Part shown: piece by piece, positions 1-6,640 of the stretch
Numbering within the stretch: position 1 is the first letter of the stretch
How the letters are laid out: each line of letters begins with the position of its first letter
Source of the DNA: Myxococcales bacterium
GTDB lineage: Bacteria > Myxococcota > Myxococcia > Myxococcales > Anaeromyxobacteraceae
Direction of reading: 5' to 3'
NCBI GenBank assembly: GCA_021784495.1
Contig: JAJXSQ010000075.1
Coordinates: forward strand, 1 to 8,487
Length of the DNA: 8,487 nt
Notes under the pieces: model-generated
The model's database searches: none
Told to the model about the DNA's origin: nothing
Seen by the model: only the letters and a program-made list of their open reading frames with translations
Position numbers and translations under genes: made by a program

Positions 1-606
1 GATCGCCGGCGGGAGGGCGTCGAGGCGAGGCAGCCGCGCGCCGGCGAGCGGGTCCGCGGCCGGCCGGCGCGCGAGCCAGGGCGGCAGGTGGCGCTGCAGC
101 TGGCGCCGGAAGAGGGCGGCGGTCGGGAACTCCCGCCCCGAGAGCCGGAAGGGGAGGACGGTCGCGGCGTCGACCGCCTCGACGCGGACGTCGATCTCCG
201 CGGCGGCGGCGGCGAGCACCCCGGGGAGGAAGGAGGCGGGGAAGTCGTCGGTGACCACCGCGCAGGCCTCGCCGGCGAGCGCCGCCACCAGCCCCCGCCC
301 CTCCCCGGGCGCGCGCTCGACCCAGGGGAGGTAGTGGACGGGCCGCCCGGCGAGCCGGCGAGCGTTCTCCGCCATCCCCTCGAGCAGGAAGGCGTGGAGC
401 CGGGCGGAGGCGTGGGGATACCCGAGGCGCAGCGGCTCGAGGACGAGGAGCGGCCGACCGAGCTCGGCCGAGAGGTCGACGGCCCGCTCCAGCGCGTGGT
501 TCCAGCGGACCCGCCGGCTCGCGACCATCCAGTAGAGCACCCACCGGCGCTCGGGCCGGACGGGCGCGCCGTTCACGTCGCGCAGGCGCTCGAGCGGGAC
601 CGGCAT
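1..606 (-). CDS. DNA photolyase, class II-like, N-terminal part (gene continues beyond the left edge)
   Basis: The visible 202 residues form the N-terminal Rossmann-like half of a cryptochrome/photolyase protein. Photolyases use blue light, through bound FAD, to split UV-induced pyrimidine dimers. The order seen is a short lead (MPVPLERLRDVNGAPV), then RWVLYWMVASRRVRWNHALE at residues 21-40, then a nucleotide-fold strand with LGRPLLVLEPLR, and VVTDDFPASFLPG around residue 116. The tyrosine-tryptophan-methionine and asparagine-histidine-alanine-leucine pattern is typical of class II photolyases. The FAD-binding helical domain and the tryptophan electron-transfer chain lie outside the window, so repair activity cannot be confirmed. 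The ATG at 606 follows the upstream YbgA-like stop by only three bases, so the two are probably co-transcribed and translationally coupled. The family is clear; the exact subclass (CPD repair, or a cryptochrome-like role) is less certain. Confidence 0.85.
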   Translation of the reverse strand, partial: MPVPLERLRDVNGAPVRPERRWVLYWMVASRRVRWNHALERAVDLSAELGRPLLVLEPLRLGYPHASARLHAFLLEGMAENARRLAGRPVHYLPWVERAPGEGRGLVAALAGEACAVVTDDFPASFLPGVLAAAAAEIDVRVEAVDAATVLPFRLSGREFPTAALFRRQLQRHLPPWLARRPAADPLAGARLPRLDALPPAI

Positions 607-609
607 CGG

Positions 610-1566
610 TCAGGCGTGGTTCCGGAGCATGAGCTCCTTCGGATCCGGATCGAGGTAGGTCTGGGCGGCGAGCCAGGCGACGCCGTGGCGCCGGACGAGC
701 GAGCGCAGGAGGGTGAGCGGGACGACGAGCGGCACGTGGCCGCGCCCGTAGTCCCGGATCACCTCCTCCAGCTCCCGCCGGTCCTCCGGCGCGGCGCGCT
801 TGAAGTGGCCGGCGGCGTGCTGGAGGACGTTCAGGTGGCGCCCGCGGGTGGCGGGGAGGGCGAGCGCCTGCAGGAGGAGCGCGCCGTACTCCGCCGCCAC
901 CTCGGCGAAGGGCCGCCCCTTCGCCGCGCCGACGATCCGGCCGAGGCGGCGGTAGGCGGCGGGGGCGTGGGCCAGGACCGCCAGCTTGTGGCGGGCGTGG
1001 AACTCGACCAGCTCCCCGCGGCCCATGCCCTCCGCGAGCGCCGCCTTCCAGCGCGCGTAGGCGAAGATCCGCTCCACGAAGCTCTCCCGGAGGAGCGGGT
1101 CGCGGAGGCGCCCCTCCTCCTCGACCGGCAGGAGCGGCAGCCGCTCCCGCAGCACCCGCACGAAGCTCCCGACGCCGTCCCGGCGCGGCGCCCCCCCGCG
1201 CTCGCCGTGGACCCGGACCCGCTCCATCCCGCAGGACGGCGAGTCCTTCTTGGTGATCCAGCCGGAGAGGTCGAGCGCCTCGAGCTCGGCCACCCGGCGG
1301 GCGGCGAAGGCGGTGAGCGCCTCGGTCCAGTCGATCCCGCTCCGCAGGGCGAGCACCCGGGGGGCGGCGCTCTCCCCGACGAGCCGGATCGGCTCGCGGG
1401 GCACGGGCATCCCGGCCTCGACCTCGGGGCAGACCGGCACCCACTCGACGAAGTCGGAGAGGACGTCGGCGCAGAAGGCGTCGCGACGGTGCGCGCCGTC
1501 GTGGCGGACCTTCCGCCCGAGGAGGCAGGCGGAGACGCCGAGCCGGGGTCGCGGGGGCCGGGCCAT
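610..1566 (-). CDS. ybgA: DUF523 and DUF1722 domain protein (YbgA / TudS-like)
   Basis: This 318-residue protein has an N-terminal DUF523 domain (about residues 8-150) and a C-terminal DUF1722 domain (about 190-310). DUF523 carries three cysteines in conserved settings: C14 in SACLLG, C46 in VCPEVEAGMPVPR, and C112 in KKDSPSCG. Characterised DUF523 proteins (TudS, RudS) are iron-sulfur desulfidases that remove sulfur from 2-thiouracil or from thiouridine in tRNA, with three cysteines holding a [4Fe-4S] cluster. The same cluster is inferred here, but the substrate is unknown. DUF1722 has no firm role; the stretch ELVEFHARHKLAVLAHAP and the later HLNVLQHAAGHFK segment are recognisable parts of it. 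E. coli ybgA sits directly upstream of the photolyase gene phr, as this gene does here. The start at 1566 is preceded by a weak AGG about eight bases away and begins immediately before the conserved RPRLGVSACLLG stretch. Family assignment is firm; function is inferred. Confidence 0.92.
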   Translation of the reverse strand: MARPPRPRLGVSACLLGRKVRHDGAHRRDAFCADVLSDFVEWVPVCPEVEAGMPVPREPIRLVGESAAPRVLALRSGIDWTEALTAFAARRVAELEALDLSGWITKKDSPSCGMERVRVHGERGGAPRRDGVGSFVRVLRERLPLLPVEEEGRLRDPLLRESFVERIFAYARWKAALAEGMGRGELVEFHARHKLAVLAHAPAAYRRLGRIVGAAKGRPFAEVAAEYGALLLQALALPATRGRHLNVLQHAAGHFKRAAPEDRRELEEVIRDYGRGHVPLVVPLTLLRSLVRRHGVAWLAAQTYLDPDPKELMLRNHA

Positions 1567-1916
1567 CTGGCAAACCTACGCCCTCGCGCCGGGCCGCGCA
1601 CCCAGGGCGGCCGCCGGACGGCCGGTCCCAGGCGCCCCGCCGACCCACCGCCGCGCAAACTTTTCGACTCCCGAATCGGGCGCCCGCTCGCGATTCATGG
1701 CGCAGCGCAGCAAAAGATTTCATTCCGTCGAATTGCGCTCGCGCTTGCAAAGTGCGCGCAGGAAGTGCGAGGCTTTCTCCACCGCGGCCATCGGTTCGCA
1801 CGAGGCCAACGGTCCCCGTATTCAGGTCGTCGGTTGCTTTGCTTGGCCCTCGCGCGTCGCGGCGTCCGTTCCCGGCGTCGGCGCGCCCGTCTTGGATCGT
1901 TGAACCTGGAGATGCG
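1567..1916. promoter_or_regulatory. divergent intergenic region between the ybgA-like gene and ackA
   Basis: About 350 bases without a credible gene separate two divergently transcribed units, so promoters for both should lie here. The middle (about 1655-1850) is clearly richer in A and T than the rest of the window, with runs such as AAACTTTTCG and AGCAAAAGATTTCATTCC. A small dyad, CCCGAATCGGG, lies at 1670-1680, and GAATCG (1673-1678) is repeated inverted as CGATTC (1691-1696). A loose rightward -35/-10 pair (TTCGCA at 1795-1800, TATTCA at 1819-1824, 18 bases apart) is possible but matches the consensus poorly. No convincing sigma-54 site was found. Confidence 0.5.
1908..1911 (+). promoter_or_regulatory. 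ribosome binding site of ackA
   Basis: GGAG lies five bases before the ATG at 1917. This fixes the ackA start there rather than at the upstream in-frame ATG at 1752, which would add about 55 residues that do not belong to the family. Confidence 0.75.
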
Positions 1917-3116
1917 ATGAACGTCCTCGTCCTCAACTGCGGCAGCTCTTCCGCGAAGTTCGCCGTGATCGACGCCTCCACCGGCGCCGAGGCGATCACC
2001 GGGATCGCGCAGCGGCTCGGCACGGCCCACGCCACGCTCGACTGGAAGCACGACGGCAAGAAGCACAGCCGCGATCTCCACCACGCCGACCACGCCGTGG
2101 CGCTCCGCGAGATGGTCGAGCTCCTGCGCGACGCGCGGCTGGTCGAGGGGCTCGCCGGGGTCGGCCACCGGGTCGTCCACGGCGGCGCGAAGTTCTCCGG
2201 CTCCATGCCCATCACCGAGGAGGTGGAGGCGAAGATCCGCGAGTGCATCCCGCTCGGCCCCCTCCACAACCCGCCGAACCTCGAGGGGATCACCATCTCC
2301 CGCGAGCTCTTCCCGCACCTCCCGCAGGTGGCGGTCTTCGACACCGCCTTCCACCAGACCATGCCGTCGCGGGCCTACCTGTACGCGGTCCCCTACGAGT
2401 GGTTCGAGAAGCACGAGGTCCGGCGCTACGGGTTCCACGGGACGAGCCACCGGTACGTCTCCGGGGTGGCGGTGGAGCGGCTCCACCTCGATCCGGCCAA
2501 CCACGCGCTCGTCACCTGCCACCTCGGGAACGGCTGCTCGCTCGCCGCGGTCGAGAACGGCCGGAGCATGGACACCACCATGGGGCTCACCCCCCTCGAC
2601 GGCGTGGTGATGGGGACCCGGAGCGGCTCGATCGACCCCTCGATCGTCTCGCACATGAAGAAGGCGCTCCACCGGAGCGCCGAGGACGTCATGGACGCGC
2701 TCAACCGGAAGTCGGGGCTGCTCGGCATCTCCGGCCTGAGCAACGACATGCGCACCCTGCAGGAGGCGGCCGACGCCGGCCACGAGCGCGCCGCGCTGGC
2801 GATCGACAAGTTCTGCCACTCGGTGGCCAAGGCGGCCGCCGGGATGGTGGTGTCGCTCGGCCGCCTCGACGCCCTCGTCTTCACCGGCGGCATCGGCGAG
2901 AACGCCGTCCAGGTGCGCGGCCGGATCGTCGAGCTCCTCGGCTTCCTCGGCCTCCGGCTCGACCCCGCGGCCAACGCCGTGCACGGCCGCGGCCAGGACG
3001 GGCGCATCACCCTCCCCGGCGGCCCGCAGGCGATCGTGACCCCGACGAACGAGGAGCTGATGATCGCCATCGACACCGCCGCCATCATCGCCGGCGGCGC
3101 CCGCTCCGCCGCCTGA
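1917..3116 (+). CDS. ackA: acetate kinase
   Basis: Acetate kinase interconverts acetyl phosphate plus ADP with acetate plus ATP in the cytoplasm. The protein is 399 residues, the usual family length. Signature segments appear in order: NCGSSSAKF from residue 7 (N7), GHRVVHGG with R85, FDTAFHQTMP with D142, YGFHGTSHRY with H174, HLGNGCSLAAV at 202-212, MGTRSGSIDPS with R235, FTGGIGENAVQVR at 322-334, and TNEELM with E379/E380. These correspond to the catalytic Asp, the His and Arg that stabilise the transition state, and the metal-binding Asn and Glu of the acetokinase superfamily, so the enzyme should be active. It is the first gene of a two-gene operon, with pta starting 23 bases after its stop. 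Alternative acetokinase-family roles (butyrate or propionate kinase) are unlikely given the pta partner. Confidence 0.98.
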   Translation: MNVLVLNCGSSSAKFAVIDASTGAEAITGIAQRLGTAHATLDWKHDGKKHSRDLHHADHAVALREMVELLRDARLVEGLAGVGHRVVHGGAKFSGSMPITEEVEAKIRECIPLGPLHNPPNLEGITISRELFPHLPQVAVFDTAFHQTMPSRAYLYAVPYEWFEKHEVRRYGFHGTSHRYVSGVAVERLHLDPANHALVTCHLGNGCSLAAVENGRSMDTTMGLTPLDGVVMGTRSGSIDPSIVSHMKKALHRSAEDVMDALNRKSGLLGISGLSNDMRTLQEAADAGHERAALAIDKFCHSVAKAAAGMVVSLGRLDALVFTGGIGENAVQVRGRIVELLGFLGLRLDPAANAVHGRGQDGRITLPGGPQAIVTPTNEELMIAIDTAAIIAGGARSAA

Positions 3117-3126
3117 CCCCTCCCCC

Positions 3127-3130
3127 GAGG
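3127..3130 (+). promoter_or_regulatory. ribosome binding site of pta
   Basis: GAGG lies nine bases before the ATG at 3140, inside the 23-base ackA-pta gap. It supports that start, although the frame stays open upstream on the ackA coding strand as far as 2243. Confidence 0.65.
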
Positions 3131-3139
3131 TCCCACCAC

Positions 3140-5287
3140 ATGGCCCACACCCTCCTCGTCGCCCCCGCGGGGCGCCAGGTCGGCGTCACCACCATCTGCC
3201 TCGGGCTCGTCCGCGCCCTGGACCGCGAGGGGGCCCGCGTCGCCTTCGTGAAGCCCATCGCCGCGCGCGGCGAGGACCGGTCCGGCGCGCTCATGCGCCT
3301 CGGCGCCGCGCTCGCTCCGCCCGAGCCGATCGACCGGCCCACGGTCGAGGCGCTCCTCGCCGCCGGCGACGACCAGACGCTCATGGAGCGGGTGGTCGCG
3401 CTCTGCCACCAGGCCGCGGCCAGCGCCGACATCCTGGTCGTGGAGGGGCTCGCGCCCGAGCCGGGGATGATCTACAGCACCCGGGTCAACGCGCTCATCC
3501 TCAAGGCGCTCGACGCCGAACTGGTGCTCGTCGCCTCCCCGCGCAACGAGCGCCCGGCCGAGGTGGCCCACGCCATCGCCATCGCGGCGCACGGCTACGG
3601 CAGCCTGGCGGAGGGGCGCACGGTGAGCTGCGTCCTCAACCGGGTGCCCGCCTTCCCCGCCCCGGGCCAGAACGGGGAGCTCCGCACCCACTGGGCGGAT
3701 GCGGCCGTCGAGGAGGAGGAGCTGGCGTCGGAGCGGCTGCAGGCCTTCCGGACGGCGCTCGAGGCGGAGCGCCTCCGCCCGGTGGCCATCGTGCCGTCCC
3801 GCGGAGAGCTGGCCGCCCCCCGGGTCAAGGACCTCGCCGCCGCCCTGGGCGCGCGGATCCTCCGGGCCGGCGACGCCGACCGGCGGCGCATCCGCCACGT
3901 CGCCCTCTGCGCGATGACCGTCCCCAACGCGATGCGCGCCTTCCGGCCCGGGGCGCTCGTCATCACCCCCGGGGACCGGAGCGACATCCTCCTCGCCGCG
4001 TCGCTCGCGGTCCTCTCCGGCACCCCCCTGGCCGGCATCCTGCTCACCGGCGGGCTCGCCCCGGACGCGCAGGTGCTCGGCCTCTGCGAGGAGGCCTTCC
4101 GGCGCGGGCTCCCCCTCCTGGCGGTCGACGCGGACAGCTACCCCGCGGCGTCGGCCGTCGCCGGGACGAACCTCCAGATCCCGACCGACGACGCCGAGCG
4201 GGTCGACCGCACGATGACCGCGGTCGCCGACCGCTTCGACGCCACCTGGACCCGGTCGCTCCTCCAGCCGCGCCGGGTCCCGCGCCTCTCGCCGCCCGCC
4301 TTCCGCCACCGGCTCATCGAGACCGCGCGCGCCGGCAACCGGCGGATCGTCCTGCCGGAGGGGACCGAGCCGCGGACCATCGCGGCCGCGGCGATCGCGC
4401 AGTCGCGCGGGATCGCGCGCTGCGTCCTGCTCGGCCCGCCGGACGAGGTGGCCGAGGTGGCGCGCCGCCAGGGGGTGGTGCTCCCGCCGTCGATCGAGAT
4501 CGTCGATCCCGCCGCGGCGGCCCCCCGCTACGTCGAGCCGCTCGTCGAGCGGCGCCGGGCGAAGGGGATGACGCCGGTGCAGGCGGGGAGCGAGCTCGGC
4601 GACACCATCATGCTCGGCACGATGATGCTGGCGCTCGGCGAGGTCGACGGCCTGGTCTCCGGCGCCGTCCACACCACCGCCCACACCATCCGGCCGGCGC
4701 TCCAGATCGTGAAGACCGTGCCCGGCTGCGACCTGGTCTCCAGCGTCTTCTTCATGTGCCTCCCGGAGCAGGTGCTGGTCTTCGGCGACTGCGCCGTCAA
4801 CCCGAACCCGACCGCCGAGCAGCTGGCCGACATCGCCATCCAGAGCGCCGACTCCTCCCGCGCCTTCGGCATCGAGCCGCGGGTGGCGATGCTCTCCTAC
4901 TCGACCGGGACGAGCGGCGCGGGCCAGGAGGTGGAGAAGGTCGCCGCCGCCACGGCGCTCGCCCGCGCGCGCCGGCCGGACCTGCTGATCGACGGCCCGC
5001 TCCAGTACGACGCGGCGATCATGCCGGACGTCGCCCGGCAGAAGGCGCCGAAGTCGCAGGTCGCCGGCCAGGCGACGGTCTTCATCTTCCCCGACCTGAA
5101 CACCGGCAACGTGACCTACAAGGCGGTCCAGCGGAGCGCCAACGTCGTGAGCATGGGGCCCATGCTCCAGGGGATGGCGAAGCCGGTGAACGATCTCAGC
5201 CGCGGCTGCCTGGTGGAGGACATCGTCTTCACCATCGCGCTCACCGCCATCCAGGCGGGCCAGGCGGCGGCGCGCGCGCAGGCCTGA
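3140..5287 (+). CDS. pta: phosphate acetyltransferase, long three-domain form
   Basis: Pta converts acetyl-CoA and phosphate to acetyl phosphate and CoA, the partner reaction to AckA. The 715-residue length matches the long E. coli form (714 residues) rather than the short form of about 330 residues. Residues 1 to about 215 are a BioD/CobQ-like domain (APAGRQVGVTTICLGLVRAL near residue 7) whose P-loop-like turn lacks the Walker lysine, as in E. coli Pta. A DRTGG domain follows (about 220-335, including FRPGALVITPGDRSDILLA). The PTA_PTB catalytic domain spans about 383-712, with IVLPEGTEPRT, GLVSGAVHTTAHTIRP, LSYSTGTSGAG, DGPLQYDAAIMPDVA, FPDLNTGNVTYKAVQRS (R665, S666) and GPMLQGMAKPVNDLSRG. 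Key catalytic-domain motifs are all present. In enteric bacteria the N-terminal domains serve allosteric control, for example by NADH and pyruvate; the same here would be inference. It is co-transcribed with ackA. Confidence 0.98.
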   Translation: MAHTLLVAPAGRQVGVTTICLGLVRALDREGARVAFVKPIAARGEDRSGALMRLGAALAPPEPIDRPTVEALLAAGDDQTLMERVVALCHQAAASADILVVEGLAPEPGMIYSTRVNALILKALDAELVLVASPRNERPAEVAHAIAIAAHGYGSLAEGRTVSCVLNRVPAFPAPGQNGELRTHWADAAVEEEELASERLQAFRTALEAERLRPVAIVPSRGELAAPRVKDLAAALGARILRAGDADRRRIRHVALCAMTVPNAMRAFRPGALVITPGDRSDILLAASLAVLSGTPLAGILLTGGLAPDAQVLGLCEEAFRRGLPLLAVDADSYPAASAVAGTNLQIPTDDAERVDRTMTAVADRFDATWTRSLLQPRRVPRLSPPAFRHRLIETARAGNRRIVLPEGTEPRTIAAAAIAQSRGIARCVLLGPPDEVAEVARRQGVVLPPSIEIVDPAAAAPRYVEPLVERRRAKGMTPVQAGSELGDTIMLGTMMLALGEVDGLVSGAVHTTAHTIRPALQIVKTVPGCDLVSSVFFMCLPEQVLVFGDCAVNPNPTAEQLADIAIQSADSSRAFGIEPRVAMLSYSTGTSGAGQEVEKVAAATALARARRPDLLIDGPLQYDAAIMPDVARQKAPKSQVAGQATVFIFPDLNTGNVTYKAVQRSANVVSMGPMLQGMAKPVNDLSRGCLVEDIVFTIALTAIQAGQAAARAQA

Positions 5288-5294
5288 CGGGGCC

Positions 5295-5319
5295 CCGGCG
5301 CGCGGGGTCCGGCGCGCGG
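5295..5319. repeat. short direct repeat, two copies of CCGGCGCGCGG
   Basis: The 11-base unit occurs at 5295-5305 and again at 5309-5319, separated by GGT, starting eight bases after the pta stop. In DNA this rich in G and C it may be chance. No matching copies were noticed elsewhere in the window. Confidence 0.5.
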
Positions 5320-5340
5320 AGTTGCCCCGGGGGACCGGCC

Positions 5341-5393
5341 GCCCCACAATGACAGCGGTGGGGCCGCCTCGGCCGACCGGTCGGCGGGGCGGC
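5341..5393 (+). terminator. strong hairpins after pta; possible terminator or operator
   Basis: Two dyads share two bases. The first pairs GCCCCAC (5341-5347) with GTGGGGC (5358-5364) around a 10-base loop. The second centres on the perfect 14-base palindrome GCCGACCGGTCGGC (5372-5385). It is flanked by GCCGCCTC (5363-5370) pairing with GGGGCGGC (5386-5393), giving a 13-pair stem with one G-T pair, a single bulged G at 5371 and a CCGG loop. No T-run follows, so this is not a textbook intrinsic terminator, although such signals are often U-poor in very GC-rich genomes. The palindrome could instead be a protein-binding site for the gene starting at 5447. Confidence 0.45.
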
Positions 5394-5446
5394 GCCGATC
5401 CCGGCAGCTGGCGGAGGCCGCGCCGCCCACCGCGCGCGGGAGCTCG

Positions 5447-5878
5447 ATGATCCGTCCGCTCGTCGCGACCGCGCTCGCGCTGCCGCTCCTCCTCCTCGCC
5501 GCGAGGCCGGCGGCCCGACCGACCCCGGGCGACGCCGCCGCCGGGGCCCCGGCCGCCGCGCCGCCGGCCCCGGCCGGCGACGCGATCCTGCTCACGATCT
5601 TCCTGCGCCACGACCAGTCGCGCACGCTCCCCGAGCTCGACGCGCAGCTCCAGCGGAACGGCTGGTTCCGGAGCTTCCCGCCGCCCGGCGTCGAGGTGGT
5701 GAGCTGGTACGTCCTGATGGGGATCGGCCAGGTGGTCACCCTCCGCGTCCCCCCGGCGAGGCTCCGGGACGTGAACCTGGCGATCGAGCGGGGCGGCTGG
5801 GGGGCCTACCGGACCGAGTTCTATCCGACCTACGACTTCCGGCCGATCTGGGAGGCGCAGCGCCGGAGCGCGCGCTGA
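5447..5878 (+). CDS. small exported protein of unknown function
   Basis: The 143-residue product begins with a signal peptide: MIRP, then a hydrophobic stretch at residues 5-19 (LVATALALPLLLLAA). No lipobox cysteine is present; indeed the protein has no cysteine at all. Residues 20-44 are a low-complexity alanine/proline linker. A compact domain of about 98 residues follows, with LLTIFLRHDQSRTLPELDAQ, NGWFRSFPPPGVEVVSWYVLM, GIGQVVTLRVPPARLRDVNLA and a C-terminal WGAYRTEFYPTYDFRPIWE. The alternation suggests a small alpha/beta fold. The aromatic-rich segments look well conserved and I recall similar unnamed proteobacterial proteins, but I know no function. GGAG at 5439-5442, four bases before the ATG, and the signal peptide support the start. 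It follows pta by 159 bases containing strong dyads, so it is probably transcribed separately. Export to the periplasm is inferred. Confidence 0.82.
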   Translation: MIRPLVATALALPLLLLAARPAARPTPGDAAAGAPAAAPPAPAGDAILLTIFLRHDQSRTLPELDAQLQRNGWFRSFPPPGVEVVSWYVLMGIGQVVTLRVPPARLRDVNLAIERGGWGAYRTEFYPTYDFRPIWEAQRRSAR

Positions 5879-5909
5879 GAGCGCGGCCGGGCGCGGCCCC
5901 GACGCTCAG
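5875..5909. terminator. composite dyad between convergent genes; possible bidirectional terminator
   Basis: An outer stem pairs CTGA (5875-5878) and GCG (5881-5883) with CGC (5903-5905) and TCAG (5906-5909), leaving GA bulged. An inner hairpin pairs GGCCG (5885-5889) with CGGCC (5894-5898) around GGCG. Part of the outer pairing is unavoidable, because both genes end in TGA and converge. No T-runs flank it. The 27-base gap leaves little other room for a terminator. Confidence 0.3.
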
Positions 5910-6373
5910 GGCCAGAGCGCGAGCGGCGGCCAGCCGGTGAGGCCGGGCCACGGCGCCGCGAAGGCGACGAGGAGCACCGCCGCCCCGAAGTGCGTCGCCG
6001 CGAGCCGGTGGCGCGTCGCGGGGGGGGCCTCGGCGCGCGTCCGCAGGCGACCGACGTGCGCGAGCGCCACCGCGCCGAGCATGAAGAGCGGGTGGAGGAC
6101 GGCCCAGAACCTGAGCTCGGCGATCTCGAGCCCGCCCCACCCGACCGACGCGAGCGCCCGGAGCCCCACCGGGCTGAGCCATGCCGAGAGCAGGAGCCCG
6201 ACGGTCACCTGGGCGTCGAGCGCGGCGGTGGCGGCGAGCCCGAGCCGCGCGTCCCGGCTCGACCAGCCGCCGCCCCGCGCCCAGCCGGCGAGCCCGCGGA
6301 GCGCGGCGGCGAGCGTCAGCAGGACGGCCACCCAGCGCAGCAGCTCGTGGAGACCGAGGATCGACGGGTACAT
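5906..6373 (-). CDS. four-helix integral membrane protein of unknown function
   Basis: The 155-residue product has four predicted membrane segments, roughly residues 10-30, 44-66, 89-108 and 125-140. The order is MYPSILGLHELLRWVAVLLT, the charged loop GWSSRDARLG, then ALDAQVTVGLLLSAWLSP, FWAVLHPLFMLGAVALAHVG, an arginine-rich loop, and HFGAAVLLVAFAAPWPGL. Histidines sit in or at the edges of the helices: H9, H94, H106 and H128, with H122 in the last loop. The H94/H106 pair lies on one helix. This resembles unnamed membrane proteins I recall from Myxococcota and Bacteroidota, for which I know no function. Haem or metal binding is possible but only inferred. GAGG (the complement of CCTC at 6381-6384) lies seven bases before the ATG and supports the start. 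It is convergent with the small exported protein gene and divergent from the P5C dehydrogenase gene. Confidence 0.85.
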   Translation of the reverse strand: MYPSILGLHELLRWVAVLLTLAAALRGLAGWARGGGWSSRDARLGLAATAALDAQVTVGLLLSAWLSPVGLRALASVGWGGLEIAELRFWAVLHPLFMLGAVALAHVGRLRTRAEAPPATRHRLAATHFGAAVLLVAFAAPWPGLTGWPPLALWP

Positions 6374-6640
6374 GTGGAGACCTCACGTCCGGGGACCGCC
6401 GGCGGGGAGACCGCCGGCGCGCGGCGCCAGGAGCGGCCCTCGACCTCCCCGGCGCCGCGCAGGATGGCGCGAGCCCGGGCCGGAGTCCACCCCTCGCCGC
6501 GAGCCCCGCGGCCGGCGGCCCAGGCGGGCCCCGGCCCCGAAGGGATCGTGCCCGCCCTCCCCCCGGGGAGAGCAGGATCGACGGGGACGCGAGGCGCGGT
6601 GGCTCGCGAGGCGGGCCGGCGCGCCGGGAAGGAGCCTCAC
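6374..6640. promoter_or_regulatory. divergent spacer between the membrane protein and P5C dehydrogenase genes
   Basis: These 267 very GC-rich bases must hold the promoters of two divergent genes, but I could not pick out defined -35/-10 boxes. An imperfect direct repeat, ACCGCCGGCG, occurs at 6395-6404 and 6410-6419. The open frames crossing it on both strands have no supported start and look like composition artefacts. A strong AAGGAG at 6629-6634 is the ribosome binding site of the rightward gene. Confidence 0.4.

Noticed and set aside
1697..1713. Possible sigma-54 promoter (TGGCGC...GC) upstream of ackA
   Set aside because: The GG to GC spacing is nine bases rather than the required ten, and the downstream half lacks TTGC.
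88..1920. Long rightward open frame of 610 codons opposite the photolyase and ybgA-like genes
   Set aside because: It is the antisense of two recognised genes, is made mostly of Gly/Pro/Arg/Glu/Ala low-complexity sequence, shows no family motif, and runs through the divergent spacer. High GC leaves such frames open.
2243..3139. In-frame upstream extension of pta across ackA
   Set aside because: These codons are an out-of-frame reading of ackA. A ribosome binding site precedes the ATG at 3140, and the protein from there has the E. coli Pta length and N terminus.
5295..5319. Start of a repeat array after pta
   Set aside because: Only two 11-base copies occur, three bases apart, with no further units. 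That does not make a CRISPR or tandem array.
2426..5611. Very long leftward open frame of about 1,061 codons antisense to ackA-pta
   Set aside because: Its composition mirrors the sense codons (Arg/Gly/Asp/His-rich) and it has no recognisable domain. ackA and pta on the other strand match their families end to end.
5990..6640. In-frame upstream extension of pruA, and an overlapping rightward frame starting at 5937
   Set aside because: Both run antisense to the membrane protein gene, and the extension translates to unconserved Arg/Pro/Gly-rich sequence. AAGGAG six bases before 6641 marks the real start.
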